Part shown: piece by piece, positions 34,441 through 45,629 of the stretch | Position numbering within the stretch: the first letter of the stretch is position 1 | Layout of the letters: each line of letters begins with the position of its first letter | Origin: Gyrodactylus bullatarudis | Taxonomy: Eukaryota > Platyhelminthes > Monogenea > Gyrodactylidea > Gyrodactylidae | DNA: 64,000 bases | Assembly: GCA_012064415.1 (NCBI GenBank) | Contig: SSNU01000067.1 | Coordinates: 157,607 to 221,606 of the forward strand | Reading direction: 5' to 3' | Made by a program: the position numbers and the translations under genes | Notes under the pieces: model-generated | What the model saw: the letters and a program-made list of their open reading frames with translations, nothing else | Told to the model about the DNA's origin: nothing | Database searches by the model: none

Positions 34441-35890
34441 ATCTAGGCGAAATCTTATCTTCTAATTCTAAACTTTATTACTCTTATGGCGAGTTGAAGT
34501 TTTATCGTGAATGTCTTGAACGGAACCAATACCCAAGATCATTTTGGAAGAAAGTTCCCCGAGACGTTCGTTTTCATAAGGAAGAACACGTCATCCTAAA
34601 GATCAGAGAGGAAATTCAGATAATTGAAGAAAGGACCCAGATTCTGTTGAGCTTCATCGCGAACAAAATGGTACTTATAGAAACTAATTCTGTTTTCAAT
34701 GATGCTTTGCTACGATTCTTTGTTGAAGCAGGGGAATCTGTTAAGAACCATAAATATGAAACTCTATTGAAAGAATTTGGTAAAAGTCTTCGTTTTCATG
34801 AAAAAGGAATTTTCAACTTCACGGATATTGTATTATCCAAGGAGCAAAAGGAAATTCTATCTCTATTTTGCAGCGCTTAAAGAACTAAAATCTAATGAGA
34901 ACATCTTTTTAACTAAGCCTGATAAGGGAAAGGGTATAGTCATAATGTATAAGGAGGATTATTATAAGGCAGGGTTAGATTTCCTTTCAGATGAAAGTAA
35001 ATTTGTTAATATAGGACATCATAGATTGTCATATTACAAGGTAATAGAATCTATGGAGCGTAATATGTATAAAATAGCCAATGGTTTGTTTGATAGAAAT
35101 ATCATTTTGGATAAAACTAGAAGCTTTATAGCTAAGAAACATACGAGGTTGTCTAGATTATATCTACATCCTAAGACACATAAAATAGTTGATAATGTAG
35201 TTCCTGAGGTTTTTCCGAGTCGGCCGATCTTGGACATTTCGTCAGGTCCACAACATAATTGATTCATAAAGATTTACTCAAACCGGAAGAGAAGACTCTA
35301 CTAATTTATAAATTCCAATGTGACTGTGGTGCTTCTTACATAGGTAGAGCAATTAGGAAGCTGTCTACAAGATCAAGTGACCATCTGAATAAGGAAACTG
35401 CGGTAACTAGGCATATTAAACAGGAGAAACATGCTGCTTCAGTTTCAAATTTTTCCATTTTATACAAAAATCCATGTGATGACAGCATAGATGTATGGGT
35501 TAAAGAGAAATTCTTTATTAATCTATACAAACCCAATCTATGTGTTCAAAAGAACTATTCATATAACCTTCAACTCCCCTGGCCTATGTGAGCTTTTTCA
35601 CTTTTCTCTCCACTGTTGCTATTTATTAAAGAGTTTTGGTGTTTTTCAGCTTACATTTTACATTCTAATTTTATCCATCTTTTACTATTTCTTTCATTAT
35701 TTGTAAAATATTATCTTGAATGAATCTTTTAACTTTTATCATTTTTTAAGCAATGCCACTGATGATGCTTTAAGAAATACGTATATGGTTTCAAATATAT
35801 CTCTTTCTTATACATTCCCAAATTATGAATTTAAGTGGATACTCGGACGTTTTTGATAAACAACGTGAATTACTCATTCATAATAATAAA
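34441..35890 (+). mobile_element. PLE copy B with two internal deletions
   Basis: An open piece at 34494-34880 reads 'LERNQYPRSFWKKVPRDVRF' and later 'KSLRFHEKGIFNFTDIVLSK', extending the N-terminal region beyond copy A. At about 34868 it jumps to the region equivalent to 27040, losing about 200 bases, and enters another frame. RT text runs to 'RPILDISSGPQHN' at 35262, where a second deletion of about 1 kb removes the whole catalytic core including YVDD. The frame resumes at 35259 with 'IHKDLLKPEEKTLLIYKFQC' and the GIY-YIG domain to the stop at 35589-35591. The 3' tail extends to about 35890. This copy is inactive. Confidence 0.9.
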
Positions 35891-38016
35891 GAAGATGTAA
35901 AAACTGAGTAAAAAACCTCATTTTGCTATTTATTAAAATATTAAAGCTAAAACATCTTTTATCGTTCTACAGATTTCGTTCAACAATTTTCTGATGGTAG
36001 GAAAATAATTTCTTAAAATAATCTGTTAATCAATGGCCAAAACTTATAGAGGTACATTTCGAAAATTTTCAATCTAAAATAAAGTTTTTCATTCTGATTA
36101 GCAAAGGGCAAATTTTGATTCTGATTCCAAATTTTTTCATTGATAATATTTCAGAATTGCTAACTTGCAACAAGCTCGGAAGGAAAAATCTTGGTCCCCT
36201 TCCATCCCATTTAATTATATAACCAGATAAAGAAAAAGATTAAAACCAGGGGAGATAATCATTTCTTTCATTCTGAAAAGAATCAAGTGGAGAAAGAAAT
36301 CCCATCCTTCTAATCTTCTTCTTTTTAAGGAGAATAAATAATTTTCCATTCATATACGTATCACATCTCTATGAATGTACTCTGAACTGGAAAATTAATC
36401 ATATCCAAACTATAGAATCAGAAAAATTGTACAATGGTACAAATTATAAACCAATCAAAATCTAGTCTAGGTTAATCTATCACAAAAAACCAATTCGGCT
36501 ATTCAGATAGTCAGGAACTCAAACATCATGATGAAATGAACTGAAAATTTTTTTAGAATATTTGAATCTGAAAAATTAGGCTATTTCATGAATTTCAATT
36601 TCAAAATCTTTCTGGTTCGATTTTCCACAATTTATTTATCTGTAGACTGTTAAATATCTGTTGAAATCTTCAAAATCAACAATTATCCTGGGCTCAAAAG
36701 TTGAAAAGGTATAAATTTGGCTTGAAGTTCGATGACGATTTGGAGAATAACCATAGTAGAGAGAGGCAAATTTTTTAACATCCAAATGTGCAAAGCTCGT
36801 TTTAAAGAGAACCTTGCAACGTAAAAAAGTTTCTATTGAACAATGTATTTTAAATTTTGTTTAGATACCCGAAATCGCTATTGAAAATGCCGATTATTGA
36901 AAAAGCGCCAACTATTTTTTACTACGATCGATTAAAATCGTTTGAATGCAATTTTAAACAGCTATCAGGTTCGTAAGGTATTTTTAATCAGCACTGCATA
37001 AGAAAAGTATGGCCATTTTTCAAACATTGATTTGATTAGACAAGAAAAAAAGATCTAAGGAATGATTTCGATTTCTTGATCCTTTTCACAACTTGAAAAT
37101 CAATGAAATTTTAAAAATGATAGATCTCTCAAAAACAATGAGTCTTTTATTAATTAATCGGCTTTCTTGTCTAATACTAACCTTTGAAAGAATTTGATTT
37201 TTGGCACTAATTCGAATTACGAATTCGTAACAAACTTTAGATATATGATTTACTGCAATATTATTGGTAGGAAATTTCTTCTTAATCAAACCTATTTTAA
37301 TGAATCCTTTAAAAATATAGATGACCTTCTGTATTTTCATTTGAAGTTACAAGAAATAAGAGAAAAAGAACAGAAATTTGAACGAATAATCCCAAGAGAT
37401 TAATGTCATTGTCTGAGGAATAAATAAAAAACAAAAACATAATAAAATTAAAGAAAACTATGGAGAATTAAAGTTTTAATGGAAAAAATGTCTCCAAACA
37501 ATTACTAATTAGTTTCAGAAATAGACATCTTGGAGATGAGAATGGTTGGTTACAGACAGCGTGAATTATAATTTGAAATAGGCATATGTAGTTGTCATTT
37601 ACTCTATTTCATACAATAGAAAAATCCCATCTTCAGTTATAAGTAGGGCCTCAAAAATAGGCGATTATGAAGGATAGAATTATTTATGCGTTCATCAAAA
37701 TATGCATTTATAGTTATTATTTTAGTTTTTATACTAGAAAGTAATACGCTTAGTTTAGAAAATTATAAACTTTTACCAAAAGGAGTGATCCGACAAAAAA
37801 ATCATCGAAACAAACATTGATCACATGAGTCTAATTAGTAGGATTACAGAAAAAAAATTTTGATATCCTTCTATCTTGGCCATGGGAGCGAGAGGGTTAA
37901 ACTCTTGAAACGAAAATTGGCTAATCAATAATTACTCCCTCTTGTTCTGCAGTAATTCATCTTTTGCAAGGGATTCATTTTTATCTCATCGATAATAAAA
38001 AGGGAGATACCGTTCT
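35891..38016. other. Intergenic stretch, no gene recognised
   Basis: AT-rich. Around 36540-36740 there are weak echoes of the fold-back family. At 37884-37900 'GAGCGAGAGGG' is followed by TTAA, mirrored by TTAA plus 'CCCTCGCATGAG' at 38017-38032, suggesting two facing piggyBac-type ends. Confidence 0.4.
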
Positions 38017-38020
38017 TTAA

Positions 38021-38500
38021 CCCTCGCATGAGAAGTAAAAATACTTACAAGTGTCATAAGCATGGGTCTTTTAGTCAATTGAATACAAGCAAAATATTTA
38101 TTGTTCTTCACAGTTATTGCATATACATGTAAAAACATAATGAACTTTACATGCATGTTTTTGTTGCATTTATAAAATATTGTTTTAGTTTTTCTGTCTT
38201 TCACCCATGTACAAATATAGCAACGGTCTCTTTTATTTGGCGTTTTCTTTGCGATTTTATTGGGAGTGGTTCTACAGGTTCTGGATCAGTATTGACCTGC
38301 ATCATTTTGTCGACTCAATGATTTCAAGTGCTGGCGCCGAGAATACTTCTGTGTTTGTAGAAATTCGTGCCATTTCAAACAATACAGTACATACGCATTG
38401 TAAGCAGCCACATCGATAAGATTCTCAAAAATGGTCTTGATGATCTTCTACATGAATCGTTTCCAACGAGCTGGTCTAATGTATCGACTCCTTCTTAATT
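38021..38500 (-). mobile_element. piggyBac transposase relic (C-terminal part)
   Basis: On the minus strand GVDTLDQL (38491-38468) matches the conserved GVD block that carries the third catalytic Asp of piggyBac. After a frameshift the next block reads 'IFENLIDVAAYNAYVLY', typical of the RRWxxxxFxxxxDVAxxNAY region, then a stop, then a cysteine-rich tail 'RCYICTWVKDRKTKTIFYKC', like the piggyBac zinc-binding C-terminus. The presumed 3' end is CCCTCGCATGAGAAG directly next to TTAA at 38017-38020, which is the piggyBac target. Stops and the frameshift make it a dead copy. The N-terminal part was not found. Confidence 0.75.
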
Positions 38501-38854
38501 CAACCTAAAAATTAGCCCAAAGTTATTCATCGTCATGTCTGATAATTCTGACTGTCTGAAAATTTTTTTTCTCTTATAATTCTGAATATATTAAGAAGAT
38601 AATTGTGAACAAGGAAGTTCAATTAAACGATGAACTAAACAAAGTTATGTATCATTTGATATTTCTGGACAAGAAACGTTTCCATTCAAAAGGAAATTTT
38701 TGAGATGTCTGAAATACTTCTCTATGAATCTCAATATATTGATGTGATTTACTTCTATAGAAGAAAAATGGAAACAATGATAGAAAATATCATCAACTCC
38801 CTTGGACTGTGTAAGTGTTTGCTAATATTGCTTCAAGAAATATCTTATATATGT

Positions 38855-39145
38855 TACGACCAATGTAGAAACTATAATCAGTGTATATGTTACCGTTAAT
38901 CTTGTTGCTCTTGATAGTCTTAAGACTACCTGATAGTCTAGTCTAGTTTGTTAAACTTATAACCAAGGTTCAAAATATTAAGTTAGTAATCCAAAGCTCA
39001 AAATTAGTTTTAAAAAATATAAGATTAGTTGAGAATTGTAGAAAAATCATTTATTGTTGCAAGATAAGCTAAGACTATCAGGTAGTCTTAAGACTATCAA
39101 GAGTAACAAGATTAACGGTAACATATACACTGACCGATCAGAGAA
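38855..39145 (+). mobile_element. DDE transposase fragment carrying a MITE insertion
   Basis: Positions 38855-38887 and 39124-39145 together match, in the opposite orientation, 41930-41985 of the Tc1/IS630-like relic (words 'AGAAACTATAATCAG' and 'TATACACTGACCGATCA'). The fragment is interrupted by the 236-bp MITE at 38888-39123 and ends where the LINE begins. Confidence 0.7.
38888..39123. mobile_element. 236-bp MITE with 52-bp inverted repeats, TA target
   Basis: The left end TGTTACCGTTAATCTTGTT is matched by the inverted right end; the arms agree over 52 bases with one difference and include the palindrome AGTCTTAAGACT. TA flanks both sides (38886-38887 and 39124-39125), as for Tc1/mariner-type elements. 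No coding frame. The core loop is AT-rich. Confidence 0.85.
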
Positions 39146-40990
39146 AAAACCTGATAAGGTTAATAATATAGTGGTCAATATTATATTGTAAAAGTTTTTG
39201 TTTTATGAAGGAGAATTTGAGTTTGTCGAATGCCTTTGAAATATCTAGGTAATGGTGGTGATGTGATAATCTGATTTTAGAAGGGGGAGGGAATAATTCA
39301 TGAATGCCAGCATGTTAGTCGAAATGTTTTTCCCATATAAGAATCCATGTTGAGTTTTGTCCGGGAAAGGTTTGGGTAGACTGTTAGAAACTTCATCAGT
39401 AAGGTAGCGATCGAGAATTGCTAGGAAGATATTAAGGCAGGATATTGGCCTAAGATCAGCAAAGGAAGAATACTTCTTGGATTTGGGGATTGGGGTTATT
39501 TTAACAATTAACCAGTCATGAGGGATGAAACAGTTGGAGATACAGTAATTGAGGAAATTACATAGCAATATGAGGAAGGAGGGAGAAAGTTTAGATAGTA
39601 GAAAGAATGAGTTGTAATGAGTATCCATTCTGTTGATGTTTTTACAGTTGGAAAATACAATATTCTGTTTATATCGGAGATAGTAATACAAGGGGGGTTA
39701 GGTAAGTTTATTACAATAGAGTTAATAATTTCAAATTGATTGAATGAGTTAGTGATAAACTTATTGAGTTCAGAACAAAAATTCTGGTCAGTAAGTTGCG
39801 TGAAATTTTTTATAGATGAATTCTTATTAATATTGAGGAGTTTTCTAAATTTGGACCATCCAGTTTGTGGATTGGATTTGAGGGCCTGCATAACACAAGC
39901 TTCGAACGAATTCAAATCAAATTTTGAAGAGTTGTTAAAAAATTTTATTGAATTGATGGTAGTTCTTGTGGCTTTAGAAATCAAAAAATAAAAGAATTGG
40001 AAGTTAAATTCATTTTTTTCAAATAATGAAGCACAGAATTTTTGAACAAGACAGTTAAGTTTTTTTTAATCGACTACCTTCTTGGGTTTTTGGTAGAATT
40101 TGGAGGGATTGGAAATAGAGAAATTTAAAAAAATAATGTCGTGATCAGAGAAAGGTACAGTATGGGCGGTTGAATTGTGGAAAACGTTAGTAAATATAAG
40201 ATCAATAATATTGTTTTGCCTAGTAGGCTGGGATACAATTGAAGGTTACTAATAGTTTATCGAAAATGATAGGATGGGAATGATGGGAAAACTTTTTGGG
40301 ATGGAAAATTGAAGGATAGTAATGTTTGCCTACTTTAGAGTAGATATGATCGAACAAAATATCATCTGGGATGTAATAATTACCTAATGGGGGTCTATAG
40401 ATGAGAATAAATGAATGAAGTGAGTCGTCTAGATTTGCTTTATTATGAATGTGTTGCAAAGGTACATTATAAGGTGAGAATGAATAGATTTTTATTGATG
40501 AGTGAATATAAATACCAACGCCACCACCAGTAGTGCCAAGTCTATCAGCTCTAAGAAATAGATAGTCAAGAATATGTAAAATAGAATCGGAAACAAAAGA
40601 TTTGAGCCAGATTTCGGTAATGAAAAATATTGAGGGCTTAGAATTATTAAGGATATTTTTAATATTAAGAAATGAATTTTTGGTTAATAATGATCGAGCA
40701 TTTAGTAGAAAAAAACCAGAGTGATCAACGAAAAAATTGATCAGACTCACCTTTATGCTTGCCAGTAATTGAGTTCGAGGGACGATTGAAAAGTTTTTAT
40801 CTGGGGAGGAAATAAATTTGTCGCTGGAGTGATCAAAATTGACATTTCCGATAGAGGGATCATTATTGGAACCATGAGGATCAATGTCACAAGGAGGAGG
40901 TTGAGAATAGGCCGGGAAAGTTGAGCCCGGGACTGAATTATGTTTTTTCCTTAGGTTCAACGGCGAGCCAGATTGCGAAAGATGAGAGCG
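39146..40990 (-). mobile_element. LINE with AP-endonuclease and partial RT, frameshifted
   Basis: On the minus strand, 40960-40220 reads 'GFFLLNARSLLTKNSFLNIK', 'PSIFFITEIWLKSFVSDSI' and 'RADRLGTTGGGVGIYIHSS', the AP-endonuclease of non-LTR retrotransposons. In another frame just downstream comes NIIDLIFTN and 'PFSDHDIIFLN', the SDH end of that domain. The RT region (39984-39150) has 'DWLIVKITPIPKSKKYSSFA', 'LRPISCLNIFLAILDRYLT' and 'LDISKAFDKLKFSFIKQKLL', then stops before the YADD motif at the join with a DDE transposase fragment. Several frameshifts make it defunct. The clade (CR1, Jockey or related) is not resolved. It is the same family as 63153-63690. Confidence 0.85.
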
Positions 40991-41106
40991 TTTAAGGGTG
41001 CCGATACTAATCTAACTACCCCTTCAAATTGTAATGCAGTTATTTAATTACAAATTACATTTTTATCATTAATAAATACACTTCTTCCAATTTGACATGC
41101 AAATGG

Positions 41107-41990
41107 TATATACCTTTTGCACACGAAACTCGAAAGTCGTTTTCTTCAAACTCATAAATAATTTTTTCAATGTCAGAATATACAATTATGTACAAGAATC
41201 CTAATGTTATTGTATAGAGAAATGTATACAATGTCTATGCAGGTATATAATTAATAGTATGACTGAGTATTAGTCCATTCATTCACTGAAAAATAATTAC
41301 AGTTCAAAATAATATTTCAATTTTTCAATATAAAAAATATATAAATAAATTTATTCATTTAAATCTTGTTTATTCATAACAGAAGTGTAATATTTTTCCA
41401 CGTGCCTTGTACATTTAGCAATTGTCCTTGAGGAAACTTCTCTTATTGATTGTTGTGCAGCAACCTCCAAAACTCTCATGTTGTATTCTGACTTTAGAAT
41501 GTCCCCTCCATTAATTGAATACTGGATAATTTCTTGTCTTTTTTCGCTTAATTTTTTTTTGACATAACTCTTGAAAGCACTTGAAACTTTTTCGATAGGA
41601 TTCAGCAAATAAGAATATGGCCCCAACCTTAGAATTTTGATATCACGTTCAATTTGTGAGTCAGAAATTGATGTGATTGAAGAATCTATTGTTTGAGTAT
41701 TAGAGGAAATCTTTTTAATTTGGTTGGGCTTAAACTGAGGAATAGACATAATTACTGATTTGGAGGCTCTGAGCTCGTTCATTTTGCGTTTAAATGTTGA
41801 GTATAAAAGACTGAGGAATTCATGTGATAACTTGACAGAGGATTCCAACTTAAAATTGACGAGAGATCTGTCTTTAAATGGCACAGGAATAACTTTAGGA
41901 TTGAATTTAACTCTGACCCAAATTAATGATCGGTCAGTGTATATACTGATTATAGTTTCTGCATTAGTCGTAACATATACAATCAATAAA
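41107..41990 (-). mobile_element. Tc1/IS630-like DDE transposase relic
   Basis: A 211-codon frame on the minus strand (41986-41351) ends with 'LRLGPYSYLLNPIEKVSSAF' then KSYVKKKLSEKRQEI, resembling the PxxSPxLNPIE block around the last acidic residue of Tc1/mariner and IS630-type transposases. The N-terminal domains and first two catalytic residues are not evident, so it is truncated. Near 41109 'TATACCTTTTGCACACGAAA' resembles the inverted end of the 23390-24223 element, marking this end of the transposon; the other end was not found. Confidence 0.65.
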
Positions 41991-43125
41991 TACAGTATTC
42001 CTGATCTTATTTTAATAATTAATTTGAGAAGAATTTTTGTTTGTTCCCTAAGATTTATAGTGATATGTAGTTGAATAAAACATGAGACAAAAAGTTAAGA
42101 AAAACTGACCAATTTTGATAATTTGGGATAATTCGTGTGTTCCGATATTTTCTCGATCAACTATACTGGATTTTTTGATAAAAAAAGAAATTTTTTAACG
42201 AATTTATAATTCAGGTACAGTGAATTGACTAAATCACCCCTCGAGATAGCTCTACCCCAAGCAAGTTTTCGGACTTTTACCTCTACTCCGTTTGTGTCAA
42301 CCAATCAGATTCGGGTATTAAAAATTTAATTTTCATGCTGATTTTATCAAGCCTTAACCCTACTTCATTATATAGTTTTAATAGTCAAATTTTCTCCTTT
42401 ACATCGTGGATTAAAATTTGAACTTCTATCTGTCTTAATAAGAAACTTAAATTTTCTCCCTTTTCACCGACAAAATTATCTGAAAACCATCATAATGATT
42501 GTTACTTCTGTTTGACTGGAGTAGTAAACGGAAGAAAGCCAAGTCATAGATACAGCCGGTTCCAAAACTCAGTGAACATTTGATTCCGGGGCGAGGAGTG
42601 CGAAATACATCATAAAATACCAATTTTTATCGTAGATTTCATTGGTCCGGTCTAAATTTTATTTCATTCACCCGTTTAGACATAAGAAATATATTAAAAA
42701 TACATTGATTTTTGGGCTCGTACTGCAAGGATATTATAAGATAATTTCGTCGAAAATTGTATCTAGTATATGTTATTTTAAATGATCTTTCATTTGAGAT
42801 ATTTTTCAGATCGATTGATCTCTTTTTAAAAAATCAGAAAATACTGGTTGCTTGTAAGCGACAGGGTCAAATTTATGATCTGAAGTGTTGATCCAGTTCA
42901 GAAATTTTTATGAAAGAACGATATTCGAAGAAAATAGGCATATTTTAAAGAGGAATAATTATTCGATTAATTTTTCTTTGCTATATGTTTTTTGGATCCT
43001 GAAATACAGATTTCTAGTAAGGCTAAGATCAGATCAAAATAATTAACGAAATGGAAGAAAATGAGTTAAAATTCATAGAAGAAAATGAATGTATATATAT
43101 ATTTCAAAAATAAATCAAAATATAT
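41991..43125. other. Intergenic stretch, no gene recognised
   Basis: AT-rich with an ACCAATCAG word at 42300-42308. The last part is the probable 3' flank of the minus-strand lectin-like gene. Nothing else is supported. Confidence 0.4.
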
Positions 43126-43586
43126 TTACTCGCAAACTCCAAAGAATTTGTAGCGGGCACAACTAAAGTTGGATACATGATCGGCTTCTTTGCTAGTCTT
43201 GATCGAGACAAGGCATGAGTGAAAGTCTCTCGCGCCATACGGGTCCCCTGTAGCCCATTTCCTAGATGATTAACGAACCAATATTACATTCATTAGGCGT
43301 TAGGTTAAATTTCAAAAACAAAAGAGATAAGAACTTACAATTAAGCATTAGAGCCGTCCAGCCAGGTCCATCCACTATCCTGAGATCCACTGACACCCAC
43401 CCAGCAATAGCCATTGGGGCAAGTTTGAGCAATCTCGTGAATATGGCTAGAATGAGGATTGGCGAGACCTCTACCTCCTTGGGAAATGCACTTTTCGTTG
43501 GCCTCTTTCCAAAAGGCCATCTCATTGGTTGCAAAGTAACCGGAGATTACATGAAGAATTACTGAAATGATTACAACACACTGCAT
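43126..43586 (-). pseudogene. C-type-lectin-like secreted protein with in-frame stop
   Basis: Two exons on the minus strand: 43586-43339 and 43261-43126. They begin with a signal peptide (MQCVVIISVILHVISGYF) and a short C-type lectin-like domain: 'YCWVGVSGSQDSGWTWLDGS', then in exon 2 'DPYGARDFHSCLVSIKTS' and FSCARYKFFGVCE before the stop. In the spliced frame a TAA (43343-43341) falls five bases before the very good donor TAATT|GTAAGT, where the neighbouring paralogue has a Pro codon. No alternative donor avoiding it was found. Without the stop the protein would be 127 residues. C-type lectin folds bind sugars or proteins and often act in immunity or parasite-host contact; a target cannot be inferred. 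It could be a recent nonsense allele, an assembly error or a truncated functional form. Confidence 0.75.
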
Positions 43587-44815
43587 AATTTATATCAAAG
43601 GAAAATTCTCCCAAAGAGCATTTTTATACAATATTATTATGCTGGAATGAAATTAATTTTTTCTCACATATCTAAAATTTATTAAATTTTCTAATGGTAG
43701 TGAGCTATTCTCAAAAAGTGTCTTTAAATTAGTCGGGAAAAAACTAATTCCAACTAATAGAACACACATGGTGAGGGGAACAGTTTAAATTTCGAAAATG
43801 CCAAGATAATCAAGGGTCAAAATCCTTTTGAACAGTTACAAGTGGTTCCCTTTCTCAAGAAAAGATAGAGAAATCAGTCAAATCCTACCCCTCCTCCCTG
43901 TGATATTCTTTCAATTCAAATTAATCCAATCAGGAGATTTCTATAGTGTTTCATTATTGAAAAAGGTTGAATCTACTTTTACTAATATTTATTCAAAAAT
44001 TGTATTACCAGTTATTGTTGAAATCTTGAATATCAATAGTACAAACACCTGGTTATCCCGATGTCAAGAAGTGACTAGAATCTCTTGATTGTATATTTTA
44101 AGCCAGGAAAGTTTACCACATACTGGATAGTGTATAAAAAAGAATCAATTCTGTTTAGACCGATGAGGTAACAGGAAATATGCGAAAAATACTAATTGAT
44201 TGATTATTCGTAATTTCCATGTAGTGACACAATTTCGGGTTACAATGATATTCTAAAGATAAAATTTCCATTTGAATTCTTGACAGTAGGATCTGAAGGG
44301 TTCATTGTTAGGATGAGCCATTATCAGGCAGATTTAAGATGGGGGAGGGGAGGGGTCACAGATAGTATGGCTAACGAATGTATGGTTAACAACTGAAGCA
44401 CATAAATTTCATGGAGAATTTTTAAACAAACCTAAAAAGGCACGAAATAGAGTTTAGAGCTTGATCTGTTGATGTCCCAAAATGTCATTGCACGCTTTCC
44501 GTTGGAGTGCCCGCGATTAATGAAACACGCTTCATCATGAAAGATTAGCCAGCATCAATGCGTAGAGGTTCTGTATGATCTCAGGATATGGTAACACTTT
44601 TAGACATTGCTAAAGTTCAAACAAAATGGTTAATATCGGGTAAAATGTTGCTTAACTAGGGAAATTTTTAGTGTCATTGATCACTTTCTTTTGCCGGTAG
44701 AAAAATTATTTCTTCGAATAGCCCTTCTCTTTCTGGCAAAACTACGGGCTCTATTCTTGGCTATTAAATATATAAATGTATAAATATGCTAGTAAATTGT
44801 GTGATCCATTAAAAC
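43587..44815. other. Region between the head-to-head lectin-like genes
   Basis: 1,229 bases between two divergent start codons, probably holding both promoters. A run 'TGGGGGAGGGGAGGGGTCAC' at 44340-44358 is the most GC-skewed spot nearby. No further gene recognised. Confidence 0.4.
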
Positions 44816-45181
44816 ATGAACTGGTGTGGCTCTATAATCGTATTAACCTTGATTTTGCAAATTGCTTCAGCATACTTTGTAACTTCTAACGCCATGTACT
44901 GGAGGGATGCTGACAATGAATGCAAGAGACTCGGCAGTAGAGGCCTTGCCAATCCCCACAAGGAACATTTGGAAGAAATCGGAAAACTGTGTCCATTAGG
45001 AGGTTTCTGCTGGGTTGGAGTCACGGGATCAAAAGGAAGTGGATGGACCTGGAACGACGGTTCCAATGCTCCACTGTAGGTCACCTATTAGTTAAACATT
45101 TTCAGATCCTGGAGTTCAGAAGATCCCTATGGAGCTTCTGATTTCCATTCATGTCTGGTCGTAATAGGTTCTGGTGCNTAA
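44816..45181 (+). CDS. C-type-lectin-like secreted protein, truncated
   Basis: Exon 1 at 44816-45075 encodes a signal peptide (MNWCGSIIVLTLILQIASAY) and a lectin-like core: 'ECKRLGSRGLANPHKEHLEE', 'GFCWVGVTGSKGSGWTWNDG'. Exon 2 begins at 45106 with 'SWSSEDPYGASDFHSCLVVI' and meets a TAA at 45179-45181. It is a clear paralogue of the minus-strand gene at 43126-43586 (shared RGLANPH, CWVGV.GS, SGWTW.DGSNA, DFHSCLV). The expected last 20 or so residues, with two cysteines, are missing. A single undetermined base at 45178, right at the end of homology, suggests that two contigs were joined here, so the true gene may be complete. The donor used, CCACT|GTAGGT, is acceptable. Confidence 0.75.
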
Positions 45182-45308
45182 TTCAATTTTGTTTTTTTTC
45201 AGCCTTAATTACATACTAAATAGACAATTGAGTTTTACAAATACAAAATGAAAAAATACAAAATTGACTTCTTCATTCTACGAACTAGACCTGAAAAAGG
45301 TATAGTAA

Positions 45309-45629
45309 GGAGTTGCTTTTGCTCAAAATCCTCATATTACTTCCTCATTAGGAAATTCAGATGCATCCGCAAACCAAGCTTTTAACCACGCCTATGTTGA
45401 TTCCATTGTCAGAAAGGCAAAACTTTCAGAAAATGCCAGCTTTCGTTTTAAGAAATTAAGATTGTATGTATATTCGTCAAAAATGAACTATATCTTTGTT
45501 GGAAAAATCAATGAGTATTCACAGGTCCTCAAATTCGAACTTCTAATAAACGAGCCTTTTGCTTTGTATACAGATTTGGGATGCTTGATGAGTGTAAAGC
45601 TGCATTTCATCAAGTACCATCAAGCTTAA
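45309..45629 (+). other. Unassigned 106-codon open frame
   Basis: It is open from after a TAA at 45306 to the TAA at 45627, with somewhat higher GC in 45355-45460 ('SDASANQAFNHAYVDSIVRK'). No ATG occurs early in the frame, so if real it would be an internal exon or a relic. The protein is not recognised, and an open frame of this length is expected about once by chance in AT-rich sequence of this size. Confidence 0.2.
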
